Shown piece after piece: positions 44,238-55,330 of a stretch of 64,000 nt of DNA. The stretch is from Nepenthes gracilis (lineage: Eukaryota; Streptophyta; Magnoliopsida; Caryophyllales; Nepenthaceae): assembly GCA_033239525.1 (NCBI GenBank), contig BSYO01000014.1, forward strand, positions 5,932,536 through 5,996,535. Reading direction: 5' to 3'. Position 1 is the first letter of the stretch. The number at the start of each line of letters is the position of its first letter. Below the pieces are notes generated by a model that had not been told where the DNA came from, ran no database searches, and saw only the letters and a list, made by a program, of their open reading frames with translations. The translations under genes were made by a program, and so were the position numbers.

Positions 44238-44651
44238 TTGCAAAAATCGAAAACCTCCGAGTGGCTAGTCAAGTGGGCTATAGAGTTGGGAGAGTTTGAC
44301 GTGGAGTTCTGGTCGCGGCCGGCCCTCAAGGGTCAGGCCCTAGCTGACTTCATCACCGAGACAGCGACCCCAACTCTAGAATACCTTCACAGCCCAAAAG
44401 GTGCGGACACTCCTGACATCCCAACTTGGGTCCTAAATGTGGATGGATTGTCAACTCAGGCAGGTAGCGATGCCGGAGTCATCCTCCAAACTCCAGACGG
44501 CGCGAAGGTTGAATACTCCATTGCGCTGACCTTCCCTACCACTAATAACGCAGCTGAGTACGAAGCGCTCCTGGCTGGACTTCGCCTAGCAAAGGAATGT
44601 TCCGCCAAGTCACTAGTCGCGCGCAATAACTTGGAACTCATGGTCAACTAA
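44238..44651 (+). pseudogene. pol: gypsy B second, archaeal-type RNase H
   Basis: The 137-codon frame has a spacer typical of the lineage (SEWLVKWAIELGEFDVEF..RPALKGQALADFI), then WVLNVDGLSTQAGSDAGVIL and TTNNAAEYEALLAGLRLAKECS. The last acidic motif reads ARNNLEL where element A has CSDSEL, so one catalytic Asp is lost. It is followed by a stop at 44649. Confidence 0.85.
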
Positions 44652-44858
44652 ATTCAGGGGACCTTTGAGATGTTGAATTCGCAGCTTGCAAAGTACCTAA
44701 CGAGAGCCAAGGCCTAGATCTAGACCTTTGAGTGCTTCAAGATTGAACAAGTACCTAGAGCTAAAAATTGGAAAGCTACCGGTTAGCTAGGGACACGGTT
44801 GCAGGATCTCAAGAGTAATACGCCAAGGACTTGCTGGAAATCCTAGCCGTACCCATTA

Positions 44859-46133
44859 TTGATGTCTCAGATCAAGAACTGCTGCGGATTGACGAGGGTG
44901 ACAACTAGGTATCGAAAGTACCTGACAGACGGAACGTTTCCCGAAAATGCTGATGAAGACAAACGGATCAAGAGGATGGCAGGCTGGTACACGGCCCTCG
45001 ATGGGAGGCTATACAGGCGAGTATATTCTACTCCTTGCCTAAAATGCTTGACCCCTGAGGAGGCTGAGTACGCCCTATGTGAAGTCCACCTCAGCATATG
45101 CAGCTCACACATTAGAGGGAAGAACCTCGCATTCAAGATCATGCGGCAAGGTCTCTTCTGGACCATAATGAAGCAAGATACTTTGAAATTCGTGAAGAAA
45201 TATGGAAGCTGTCAAGTCCACGGATCCATGACGCACCTCCCTCATGCGGAGCTACATAGCCTTCAGTCCCCGTGGCCATTCGCCCAGTGAGGGCTCAATA
45301 TCCTTGGACCACTACCTTTGGCTTCCGACAAAGGAAATTCCTCATCGTAGGCATCGACTACTTCACCAAATGGGTAGAAGCAATCCCTCTGGCTCAAATC
45401 ACCGAATAGAACGCTATGGAGTTCCTTCGTCGGAATATCGTCTGCTGATTTGGGATTCCCGAGGTAATAGTGGCAAATAATGGAACTCATTTCACCGGCG
45501 AATGGTTCACCAAATAATACGCAAGCCTGCGCGTCAGGTTGGTACATACGTCGGTAGTATACCCCCAAGTAAACAGGCAGGTTGAAGTCACCAACCGCAC
45601 TCTGTTGTACGGATTGAAGATCAAGCTAGAAGATGCAGGGGGCTCGTGGGTCAAAGCATTACCCTCCGTACTGTGATTGTATCGAATAACCCCGCGGGAA
45701 CCAACTAGAGAGATGCCATTCAACGTCTGCTACGAGGTTGAAGCTGGGGTTCCCATTGAGATGGGGCTACCTAACCTACCGGTTGAATGCTTCGATCTGA
45801 CCACGAACGCCCAAACTCTCAGAGAGTGCCTTGACCTGCTCCCAGAAGTTCGAGACATCGCCCGCCTAAGGACTGCAGCCTACTAACAGCACATTGTGCG
45901 ATATTACAACAGGCGGGTGAAGGCAAGCCCACTTGAGGGTAGAGACATGATCCTCCGAAGTGCATAGGTCGCCGGAAAAGTCGGGAACAGGAACAAACTT
46001 TTCCCCGGCTAGGAAGGCCCATTCCTCATCTCTGTAATCCTCCGGAGCGGAGCATACAAGCTACACAGCCAGAACGACAAGCTAGCCCGACGGACATGGA
46101 ACGCCGCCAACCTCAGGAAATACTATCAATAGG
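44859..46133 (+). pseudogene. pol: gypsy B integrase
   Basis: The frame 44859-45290 carries GRLYRRVYSTP, EVHLSICSSHIRGKNLAFKIMRQG and KKYGSCQVHG; one zinc-finger Cys is Tyr. The core starts WPFAQ.GLNILGPLP, where the Trp codon is now TGA and the first catalytic Asp is Asn, both G-to-A changes. Later motifs (FTGEWFTK-like and QVEVTNRT-like) are spread over several frames with many stops. The C-terminal RTWNAANLRKYYQ ends at 46133. Confidence 0.8.
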
Positions 46134-46318
46134 ACGACGTTGGCCCAGGTAAGGCATACACACACATCATGAGGAATGCTTGTATATGCATTGTGCTTTT
46201 ATTTGATAAAATTGATTGCTCCTGTTAGCTTGTGTTTTTATTCATGTGAATGCTTGCATGCATAACATTCTAAAAAGTAAAATGACCTAGACTGCCCCTA
46301 ACTATCATCTGTCTGCAA

Positions 46319-46720
46319 AATGGATCCTTGACTCCATGCTAGGTGGCCCAAAAGGCCGTCCTAGGATCTCGACTCCACACCAAAAGGCCCGGAGGTGGCC
46401 ACCTCATAATCTTGACCTCGCGTCGAATGGCCCAAGCAGCCCCATACACTTTGTCTTCGTGCCAAACAGCTCGAAAGCGGCCACCTCATAATCTCAACCC
46501 CACGTCGAATGGCCCAAGCGGCCCCGTACCCTTTGGCTTTGCGCCAAACGGCTCAAAAGTTGCTACCTCATAATCTCGACCCCACGTCAAATGGCCCAAA
46601 GCGGCCCCCTTGTGCCTTGGCTCCGTGCCAAATGACCTAAATTAGCCATGCGTAGATTTTGACTCTGTGTCAAAAGGACCCCAAGCTGTCCACCAACCTA
46701 GCCTCACGCCAACGACCCAG
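46319..46720 (+). repeat. 82-bp tandem array after integrase, element B
   Basis: ACCTCATAAT recurs at 46401, 46483 and 46565, giving a period of 82 bp. Each unit holds the GTCGAATGGCCCAAGCGGCCCC core and a GTGCCAAACGGCTC part. Partial units extend on both sides. It occupies the same place as the arrays in A and D but with a different unit length. Confidence 0.85.
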
Positions 46721-47220
46721 GCGGTCAAAACAATAGGGTTGGGGGCTTTTGAAGTTTCCAACTTATGGCCAACAAAACCTTATGGGGTAAGAATTAGCAG
46801 GCGTGCGGCGACCTTCTCTCAAAGAAGAGTGCACCTTCAGTCTACAATGATCGTGGGCTAGGACCGAGCACCGGATAGTAATGATGCCTTGAGTGGGGGC
46901 CGAGCTCCTAATGTAGGAACCGTGTGTGAAACGTCCTAACCTGGAGTCCGGCTGCTGTGGCCCAAAAACCCAGTTGGCCCTTAGCGTGGCTCCACGAGAC
47001 TTGAGATGACGTCCACTCTATTAGACCGAGCTTCCTATTAAACATGTGAGATGCGATGACATCCTCTAACGAAAGACGAGTACAGCACAAGAAGGCATCA
47101 AATTAGGACCTTGGCGACAATAGCTTTACAAGTTTAGCCAATAAACACGAGATATTATCTCTAAGATCATACTTGGAGGCGTAGATGCAAAAAGGGTGCT
47201 ATTTCTCATTCATACATGAC
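46721..47220. other. Spacer in element B
   Basis: This non-coding spacer lies between the tandem array and the antisense units. No motif was recognised. Confidence 0.4.
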
Positions 47221-47289
47221 GATGACAAGTGGTACAAAAAAAAAGAAGGAGAAAGAGAAATGTATACAAGCAGAACCACCACTAAAAGT

Positions 47290-47936
47290 CTGATGGGCCC
47301 ACCACCTCAAGAAAGTTTCTCAGACGGGACCTATTGTGGACCCTAGAGTTGCCCGGATGAAGACGCCTTCTGGAACGTCAGGGACTGCGAGCGAGGTGAT
47401 CCTGTGACACAAACGGATGCTGTCCTAGAACCTCCTTTCCAGTGCAGGAGCCACATCCTCCGATCTGAGCCTCGACTTCAACTCAACCTCCAACCACGCG
47501 AGCTCCTCTCCAAAGTGCATCCGAAACTGCTCGAACTCCTCCTGGATAGACAGGATATGGCCTTGAGCCTACATGTTGGCATAAGCAAGCCTAGACGCTC
47601 GTGCCTCCGATTCGGACCACACTATCTCAAAGTGTGTAGCTCGAGCTCTCACCTGATCGACTTCCCCGACAAGAGCCTACACCCGGGCCGCCTGCTGGAA
47701 TGCGGGGTCCCTCCTCTTGGGCCTCAGGCCCGCGAGGATGTGGACGCCCCCTCCCTCTTAAAGCCCGGTGGGACCCACAAAAACCTTGCCAATCCAACAA
47801 TGGTGGTTTCTGAACCACCACATCCTGTGGCCGCTGCAGCAGGAGCAGCGTCACCATGAATCCACGAAGCACACTTGTCTCCTACAGACTCTCCGGAAGA
47901 GGACTCAGACTCCGACGAAGACGATGAACGCTCCAT
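47290..47936 (-). pseudogene. Antisense unit 1 of gypsy B
   Basis: On the minus strand an ATG at 47936 opens MERSSSSSESESSSGESVGDK. After frame changes comes a coiled-coil-like part (DPAFQQAARV, ALVGEVDQVRARATHFEIVWSESEARASRLAYA, then LSIQEEFEQFRMHFGEELAWLEVELKSR), which resembles the C-terminal coiled coil of the A and D antisense ORFs. The start is favoured by a TATTTAAA box 87-94 bases upstream. Several stops are present, so it is now broken. The 3' region (about 47270-47190) reads like a transcript end shared with unit 2. Function is unknown. Confidence 0.55.
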
Positions 47937-48022
47937 AAGGAAGAAAGGGAGACAATACTAGCACTTTCTCTACGCCCTCAAAGCAACTAAGAGGTGCAGA
48001 ACTCTTAGAGGGAATCATGGAG

Positions 48023-48030
48023 TTTAAATA
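48023..48030 (-). promoter_or_regulatory. TATA box for antisense unit 1
   Basis: TATTTAAA on the minus strand, within GGCTATTTAAACTCC. A start site about 30 bases downstream would leave a 5' leader of roughly 60 bases before the ATG at 47936. Confidence 0.5.
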
Positions 48031-48459
48031 GCCAAAAAATCTCCAAGGAAACGCTTCACGAAGGAGCCAATCAGTCCCCTCCACGTGGTGTGTCCCTGAA
48101 GAGTCGCACCTTTTCAAGGAAGATCATTATGATGTGACGTCCCCTGATCTCCCGCACAGTTAATGCATCAAGCAGCTTGGTGGATGTGACATCTACTCGC
48201 AATGTTTGAACTTCCTAAGCCTTGGCAGCTAGGAGTCTCCTCCTGCTGCGTCCTCCCATCGACGATCTTCTCCGAGACTCGAGGGACAAGGACGATCAGA
48301 AGCCAGCCACGGACATTTGAACATGCTCAAATGTGCGAAACGGGGCACAGTACCATGGAAGGAGTAGATTGCTCACAAAGTGTGATCCAAAGAAATAGTC
48401 AGTAAAAGAAGATGCAGGCCATGAGACAGAAGAATACAGACAAAGGGGTACTTCTCTTA

Positions 48460-49109
48460 TTAATCAAGACTTTCTTTACAAAGTATAAAAATGACATCAA
48501 AGATACAAGAAAGGAGAATAAGATGCGGCACAGGGCATCAACCCAAAGCGATTGCCTCCTGCTTGGCGAACGTGACCTACATTGGGTTGCCCTGGCTCCA
48601 CCGCCGGTGACCCAACAAGCGGAAGCAAGCCAGCCCAAAGCAGCCAAGTGTAGGTCAACCGCCGCGGATGAGCTCAATGATAACCGTAGAAGCAGAACCA
48701 ACACTCGGCCTAGGGGCCTCTTGCCAGGACACAGAAAAAGAACCTGCTCTTCCCCCCACCGGAGCTCCACTTTCTACCTCCTCCCTAGCTAGCGCATGGT
48801 TCCAGTGAAGTGGAGACCATGTGCGATGCGCTACACCGGAGGCAAAGAGGCCCGCGATAACTTTGTAAGGATCCTCTTGCACACCACGAACCACCGCAGT
48901 CTAGGGGGAGGTACATGATGACAGCATAGTGGCCGAACCACCCTCATCAGCATGAGGAATCGTCTGAGGAAGGGGCATGAGTCCAGTCTTTAACAGAAGC
49001 TTCAGACCTCCAGCTAGTCCATCCGATCCCTTCACAAACTCCAGCTAGAAGCGGGACGCACCAAGGTCTTCGCATTGCTCCAACAAATATTAGCCAAGGG
49101 ATGAGCCAT
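48460..49109 (-). pseudogene. Antisense unit 2 of gypsy B
   Basis: A second minus-strand unit lies between a strong TATA box (49128-49136) and an end region near 48460 that reads TTTGTAAAGAAAGTCTTGATT then AATAAGAG..TACCCC. Open stretches such as GVQEDPYKVIAGLFASGVAH (about 48890-48830) and a Pro/Ser/Arg-rich part are present, but stops and frame changes leave no complete protein. No family was recognised. The true start codon is uncertain, since the first ATG (49109) is too near the TATA box. Confidence 0.4.
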
Positions 49110-49127
49110 GCCAGTTGAAGGTACCCC

Positions 49128-49136
49128 CTATTTATA
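49128..49136 (-). promoter_or_regulatory. TATA box for antisense unit 2
   Basis: TATAAATAG on the minus strand, within GTCTATAAATAGGGGG, is a near-consensus plant TATA box. It directs transcription leftwards, away from the 3' LTR. Confidence 0.55.
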
Positions 49137-49648
49137 GACAAGTTGGTGCCCTGCCACAAGTTAATTTGGCGCGTGCCCCCCAACAACCGTCTTTCACAAA
49201 GAAGGGAAAGCACTTGACCTAAGGCAACCTCTGGCATGCGAATCCTTCCTTTTCGAGCATTGAATCTTCGCAGTGCCATGAAGGCCTGCACCACTTCCTA
49301 GGGAAGGAACCAAGTCGGAAGATGACAAACACTGGCACATCCTGAGGGAAACTGAGAAACCGCAAACCGGACCCAAAAGGACATGTCAGGCTGTGACCAC
49401 AGGTCGGCCCAGGCATAGGGGGCTAGTGTTGGGTTCGACATGAAGGCCCAAGAATATTCTAAGCCCAATCCACGGAGAAATGGCCCATGCGGTAGATCTA
49501 GTCCAATGCCCCAAAGTGGCCTACGTGGTAGCCCACGCTCGTAGTAAATGGGCATCGCTTGTAGCCCATTAATGCAGCTGACAGGCAACTGAAGAAGCGC
49601 AAAGGAAGCGAGCCAATGGGGAGAAACTCAGTGCTGTCAGTCACGACT

Positions 49649-52600
49649 TGTAACGACCCAAATTTCAAAACTTAGAAAATTCAGTCATCAGGTCCGGTCA
49701 ACGCTAGTTGACCAGAAAATGTAATAAGTTGGCCTTAAGATAAGAACTCCATCCAATGCACTCCATCCTTTCAGCAAAAAGAACTCCGTCTTTTGTTGGA
49801 AAAAGAACTCCGCCCTTTATGTGAGGAAAAAAGAAGTCCGGCTTCCTTTGTAACAAACCCAAAATATAAAACAAAGAAATATTTTAGTTTTAGAATCCGG
49901 TCAACGCCCGTTGACCAAAAAGTGTAACAAGAAAGGAAAATCGGCTTAAGATGGAATCAAGTTAGGCCTTAAGAAGTCCGGATTTTCGGGATAAGATGAA
50001 GTCCGGATTGCATTGATGAAATTCTAGTCCGGATTTCTGGATGAAAAAGAAGCCGGATTTCCTTGATGAAAAAGAAGTTCGGATTTTCTTAATAAAATGA
50101 AGTCCGGATTTTCCTTAGTAAAAAGAAGATTCCGTAAGCAAGCAAGTTGAATTTCGTTGGAGAAAAGAAGTCCGGATTTCGTGAATTAAGTCTTTCGCTT
50201 TTCCGATACGAAAAAACTACCTTCACTTTGTTGAAAACAATCCGAATTTCCTGTGAATAAAGAGCTCCGGCATTTGACACTAAAACCTACTCCGGATTTC
50301 CCATTAAAAAACAAGTCCGCCTTGGAGCAGTTTTGAAATCAAAAGTTGTTCAAGAAAGTGAAGAGAGTGGAGTGATGACTCATGACGTTGGGAACACACG
50401 ACATAAATGAACTAGCTAATTCCAAAGTTTTGAAAATGCAAAGTCATAAATGACCCTCTTTGAAAAAATGTAAAATCGAAATGATACATTTGGAAAATAG
50501 GAAATCATAAATGATGGCCACCTAACTCACGGGCTATAAATAAGGGCTTAAGAGCATCAGAAAAAGGCACCCACTAGAAACTCTTAGTAAAGAAGGAGAT
50601 CGAAAGCTAAGGCAAAGTAGAAAAGAATTCGCAAGATATTCACCCTATTTCTAAAACTCATGTTTATTTATGTTGCTATGAAAGTATATGATATTCCGTA
50701 TGAAGTATGCCTTTTCTTTTTTATGACTTATCGCTCTGAAATGCATGTTTAAAAGAAATTCTTTACGCATGATGTTAGATTTATTCAGTTTATGATTAAT
50801 TGTCAATTGTTATGAATTTTGATAAATGCATGTTTACGAAAAGAATTTAGGCCTTAAGATGGAACAAGAACTCCTGCTATTGACCACTCCAAAAGATCTC
50901 GAATTTAAGATACAAGACCTCCGAGGAAGCGGGCAGAAAATGATTTAGAGCTCCAGCATTTTAGAGAATAACTTCGGATTTAGAGCTCCGGCATATTGGA
51001 AAATGAACTTCGGATTAGAGCCTTGATTAACAGTAAATGAACTCCGGATTTAAAAGCTTCGGAATTTAATAGAAAATGCACTCCGAATTTAAGAACTTCG
51101 GATTTTGACAAAAGCACCAATTTATAACTTCGCATTTTACAAAAACTCACTCCGATTTAGAATTTCGGATTTTTAACGTAAATGCACTGGATTAAGAGTT
51201 GATTTTTAATGAAAATTGCACTGGATTTTTTAGAGTTTCAAAATTGAACTCGGATTTGAGAGCTTGATTTTGAAATAAAATGAGTCGATTTTAGAGCTCC
51301 GATTTTTGAAAAGAAAAGCACTCCCGTTGGCTTATGAAAAAGAACTCCAGCCTTTCCGTTTGGAAAAAGAACTCCGTCTTTCAGAAAAAGTGAAGCTTTA
51401 CTCCGACTTTTACTCCGGCTTTGACAACTCATGATACAAGAAGGCATTTAACAAAAGAACTTCGGTTTTTTGAAATGAACTCCGCGAACTCCGGATTTTA
51501 GAGCCGATTTTATAAGAAAGTGAAATTATGAACTTCAGATTTTGAAAGAAAAGCACTCGGATTTTGGAAAAGAAAAGCACTCCGTCCATTTTAAAAGAAG
51601 CACTCCGTCCCTTTTAAGAAAAAGAACTTCAACTTTGTTAAAAATATACTCCGTCCTTTATAATAAAGAACTCCGGTTTTTGATGATCTTTGGATCGTAA
51701 AAGAACCTTTGATTAAAGAAACGCACTCAGGCTTTGTAAGCAATAATAAAAGAACTCCGGCTTTAAAGTTCGGCCTTCCGTTTGAAAAGAAGGAAATTTA
51801 ATGAACAAGACTCTTTCCTTTTTATTGAATGATTTTTTTGAAAGATGAACTTGGCTTTTGATAAGATAATATGGACTTCAATGAATGAAGTAAAGAACAA
51901 GACTATATGAAAACACATGGATTATGGACAGCGGTGGGACTTTTGATTTATGATGATTGGCCGTTAAAGAACACGAACCAAGAACCGAGTTTCCATTAAG
52001 CTTATTGTTAAAGATGGATGAAGGATATTGAGTGACACTGAGGATGCCTCCCGGGCCACGGGAGGGGACCTTTGGTGGCATAAGAACTATGGACTATGGC
52101 CCCGTATTGGGGGGTTAAAGGCATTACCTCCCGCCTGGGAGCATAATGAGGGATGGCTTTAGGTTGTGGGGTAGCACACAACCCCGATGTTGTCCACTCC
52201 CCATCCGGTCCCTAAAAAGATGATACTAATTCGAATGATTTTGATGAATTTTCTGAAGACAAGATGAAAAGAATAAGAACTGAAGAAGAAACGATATGAT
52301 GATTTTTCTTATGCTATGCTATATTATGAATTTATGTTTTGATCAAACTATATGTATGTTTATGTTTTCTGCATGTGAGTATCTTGCTGGACTTTGTAAG
52401 CTCATTCTTGCAACTTTTCAGAGGACAAGCTTATGGAGAATGAAGTTAAGAAGAATCCTATGGTGTGAATGGTTAATCCCCGAGTGCATTTTTGAGAGCT
52501 TTGTTTATTTTGTTGTTGAGGAGACTTGTAAAATTTATTCCGCTGCTTATGAATATTACTATGTTTCCGTGATACTTTGGGATTAATGAAATTATAAATC

Positions 52601-52728
52601 TCTAGTATGCATCTCAGGTTTGAAAAGAAGAAAAGAAAAAATTTTATGTTCACCTATATATCTTTTTATTTATAAGGACTTTGGATTTGACGATGGCTTT
52701 TGATGGTAATAAAAGTCGGGTCGTCACA
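49649..52728 (+). mobile_element. Solo LTR of a Tekay-type gypsy family
   Basis: This 3,080-bp sequence starts TGTAACGACCC and ends GGGTCGTCACA. It is flanked by CGACT on both sides (49644-49648 and 52729-52733), and no internal coding region is present, so it is a solo LTR left by LTR-LTR recombination. The related LTR at 60204-63052 is attached to a chromovirus integrase, which identifies the family. The sequence from about 52030 to 52210 (CCTCCCGGGCCACGGGAGG, GGCCCCGTATTGGGG) is conserved between the two. Short open frames inside it are not genes. Confidence 0.95.
49735..51800 (+). repeat. Degenerate CTCCGG/TCCGGA short-unit array inside the LTR
   Basis: Units of about 20-35 bp such as AAAGAACTCCGGATTTT, AAGAAGTCCGGATTTC and GCACTCCGTCC repeat several dozen times, in two blocks (about 49735-50340 and 50870-51800). 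The gap between them is AT-rich and holds the likely promoter region. The minus-strand relative has the same array at about 61070-62050 and 62730-62960. Confidence 0.8.
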
Positions 52729-53436
52729 CGACTCATGCCACTACCTGCAATTCCCCAGCCAATCCCAGCGTAAGAGGTAGACCAAGTGTAGCCTGTGCCA
52801 CTCAGCGGTCTACCTACCACCACAAGGCAACAACTAACACACCGGCGATTATCGTCAATGGTTAGCAGCCAACGAATCCCTGAAGGGGGGATTCTCGCAC
52901 CAAGGACCCCACCGAGGGGAGCCATAAATTCCCTCCTCGCTTACAGAGGAAAAGGGGAGGGATCGATAGATTCACCATGGAGAGAACAAGAGCCTGGCAT
53001 CGAGACCTAAGTTCCTACATGTGCACGCTCTCACAAACACAGCCAGCTACCACTTTTCTCCAGCCTAATACAAGCCTTTACAGTCAGCCACTCGTTGCGG
53101 TACATTACGGGAGCCAGGTCATCCATCATTCGCTCACCAGTCTCCCATTTCTACATTCACACACTCCCTACGCATTCATAGTATACTCCCATGCACCTCT
53201 AAGCATACACTCCCCCTTTCCGTTCATTGCAGAAGGTTTGCTGACTTGAGCGTCAAAGTGTTTTCGGTATGAAAAATTTTGCTGGGCCTATGGCCTTCTA
53301 TTTGTTAGTTGTATTGTGTAGGTCTAAGGTTTATAGAGAGGGAGATTGGACCTGCTCACGATCACCTCAGGATGACGAGGAATCCGAAGGCTCCCTAATC
53401 CATACGATAATCGAGGACCCGGGTCGCAACAGAAAG

Positions 53437-54066
53437 AAAAAGCTTTGGACATTTATTATATAATTTTTTGATTTAGTATTTTTACTAAGAAATTTACTTT
53501 GGATTTTTAATACTTCAACTGCTATTTGATTTGATATTCAAGATGATTGCCTTTTGAAAATTACATGTTTTGATCGCTATTTAGTTTTATTGGGATTTGG
53601 ATTGGACTTTAGACTTCGATGCCCTTGAATATATGATGTCAAACTTTTGGATGATTTCGTACATTAAAACTATTTGGTATTCATAATTAGATTTCAAATT
53701 TTACATATAAAATAATATTTAAATATTTAATGAATTTTGATATTTAATATTTGGACATTTGATATTTAAAATATTTGCCATGTATTAGATTTCAATATGT
53801 GTTATAGTTTTTATCCCTTTGTTCTACTTTATTTGACCTATATTTGTTACTATGTATATATGTTTATTGAATTTTAGACTCATAATTTTATCCATATTTT
53901 TAACATTTCCAAATTAAATGGTTTAAAGACTTATAAAATTTGAATGAAAGATATTTGAAAATGTGGTTGTTGCATATTGATAATCAAATTTGTATTTCGT
54001 TTGTATTTAGATCTATATTTGAAGTTTATTATATAACTACGTTGTCCCAAATTATTTCTATTTGAG
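53437..54066. other. AT-rich spacer between elements B and E
   Basis: Low-complexity AT-rich DNA with ATATTTGAT-type words. No gene and no element boundary were seen. Confidence 0.4.
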
Positions 54067-54071
54067 GTTAT

Positions 54072-54833
54072 TGTTGGGAAAGGTCACTCCCTTGTGGGTG
54101 ATTCAACAAACTAGTTTATCATCGGGGTGCATTAGCCGGTTAACGAATGTTTATCGGCTGGAAGGCAAAGACGGTCAATGGTGATTGACCGGTGGACGGC
54201 CAATGAACCGGTCAACAGGAGGTTGACCATCTAAGGGCTATAGGAGTGCTGTTGGATGGCGGACGGGTGGCAAAGACGGTCAACAGGAAGGTTGACCGGA
54301 TGGCTGCGGGGGGTGGTCAATGAGAGATTGACCGGATCCGATCAACGAAAGGTTGACCGGATGGCTATGTATTCGGTCAACGAAAGGTTGACCGGCTAAG
54401 ATTGGAAAGGAAATCAGGAGAGGATTTCCTGATAGTATTTTCGGAGTAGAAAATACTAGAGCGCCTTTGGGTTGCCGGTCAACATGTTAACCGGATGGGA
54501 AGGAAGAATTTACTAGTTGGTATTATTGGTATAGAATCAACCAAGGAATGCCAGAAGACTCTTGTGATAGCCAATGGGCATGACGGCGAAGGGAGTTTGA
54601 TCGCAAAGAACGATCGAGACATCGTGGACAGCCGGCAACAAGTTAGCCGGACAAAGCAGAAAGTGTGTGGTAGACCTCGCTGGGCGTGTGCCGTCTGTCA
54701 GGGTGGGGTCATAGAGTTGGTGGATAAAAAGTTGGCAAGGTGTCAGAGTAGGTGGCAAGCATTTGACCACACTCAACCCACCTATTGGTTGAAGGTCTCA
54801 CACCATCTTGGAGGTTTGGAGGTTTATAGCGGA
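54072..54833 (+). repeat. Truncated 5' LTR of element E
   Basis: It aligns with the right LTR up to GTTGAAGGTCTC (about 54790). It then jumps about 170 bases of the right copy to CCATCTTGGAGGTTT, and the LTR end is missing. Seven GGTCAA..TTGACC palindromes lie at 54173-54492. Confidence 0.85.
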
Positions 54834-54859
54834 CTATCCACATAAAGTGGAGAGGGACT

Positions 54860-55330
54860 GTCCCAGGAGACGAGTTGGGTGATGGAGAGTGGGGCCTCAC
54901 ACCATGCGACACTGAGGAAGCCCACTTTATGAGTTATACGCCCGTTGGCCACGGGGTGTTGAAGATGGGTAACGATGGCTTGTCTAGGATTGTTGGTATT
55001 GGGGAAGTTTGCTTGAGGACAAGCAATGAAAATACGCTCGTGCTGGAGGGCGTGCGACATGCCCCAAATCTGTGGTTGAATGTGATTTCAACCGGAAAGC
55101 TTGATGAGAAAGACTTCTGGACGGCGTTTGGTGACGATATCTGATGGCAAGGGGAAGCAGGACATCAGGGCGGTATCAGATGAAGGCCTGCACTGCCAAA
55201 GGAAATGCCAAGGTGACCAAATGGGGCATTGGTCAAGGTGGCAGGAGAGGACGGGCAAGGTGGAGTGCAAGGGAGAATGACAAGTTCACGGTAAAAGAGT
55301 TGAAGGGGAGTGGGATTACTCCAAACTAAG
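54860..55330 (+). pseudogene. pol: Remnant of copia protease/linker in element E
   Basis: WVMESGASHHAT at about 54873 is a copia protease active-site region (ESGAS for DSGAS). In the frame from 54875, HFMSYTPVGHGVLKMGNDGLSRIVGIGEVCLRTSNENTLVLEGVRHAPNLWLNVISTGKL is the typical next part. From 55144 a short RYQMKACTAK piece, where the integrase would start, leads into unrelated sequence up to the 3' purine tract. Integrase core, RT and RNase H are absent. Confidence 0.8.

Larger units (their letters stand above)
39688..53431 (+). mobile_element. Ty3/gypsy element B, Tat-type, with a nested solo LTR
   Basis: The element spans 13,744 bp, of which 3,085 are a later insertion in its 3' LTR (solo LTR plus duplicated target). 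LTRs of about 880-920 bp begin TG.TGGG..CGACATGAAGGCCC and end ACA. Flanks GGAAG (39683-39687) and GAAAG (53432-53436) match at four of five bases. It carries gag, protease, RT, two RNase H domains, integrase, an 82-bp tandem array and minus-strand units. It is the same lineage as element A but clearly another family. Decay is heavy, with numerous stops. Confidence 0.95.
49427..53431 (+). repeat. 3' LTR of gypsy element B, split by a solo LTR
   Basis: The first piece is 49427-49648 and the second 52734-53431, about 920 bp together. GGGGGCTAG just before it is the polypurine tract. Both pieces align with the 5' LTR in order. The end, GGGTCGCAACA, has about 30 bases that the 5' copy lacks. Confidence 0.95.

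Noticed and set aside
47404..47859. 151-codon plus-strand open frame in element B
   Set aside because: The minus strand over the same bases shows the coiled-coil antisense reading, and the plus-strand product is Pro/Leu/Ser-rich with no family likeness.
48399..48792. Two overlapping open frames of 123-126 codons on opposite strands
   Set aside because: Neither shows a family motif. The region is better described as part of antisense unit 2, whose exact frame I cannot fix.
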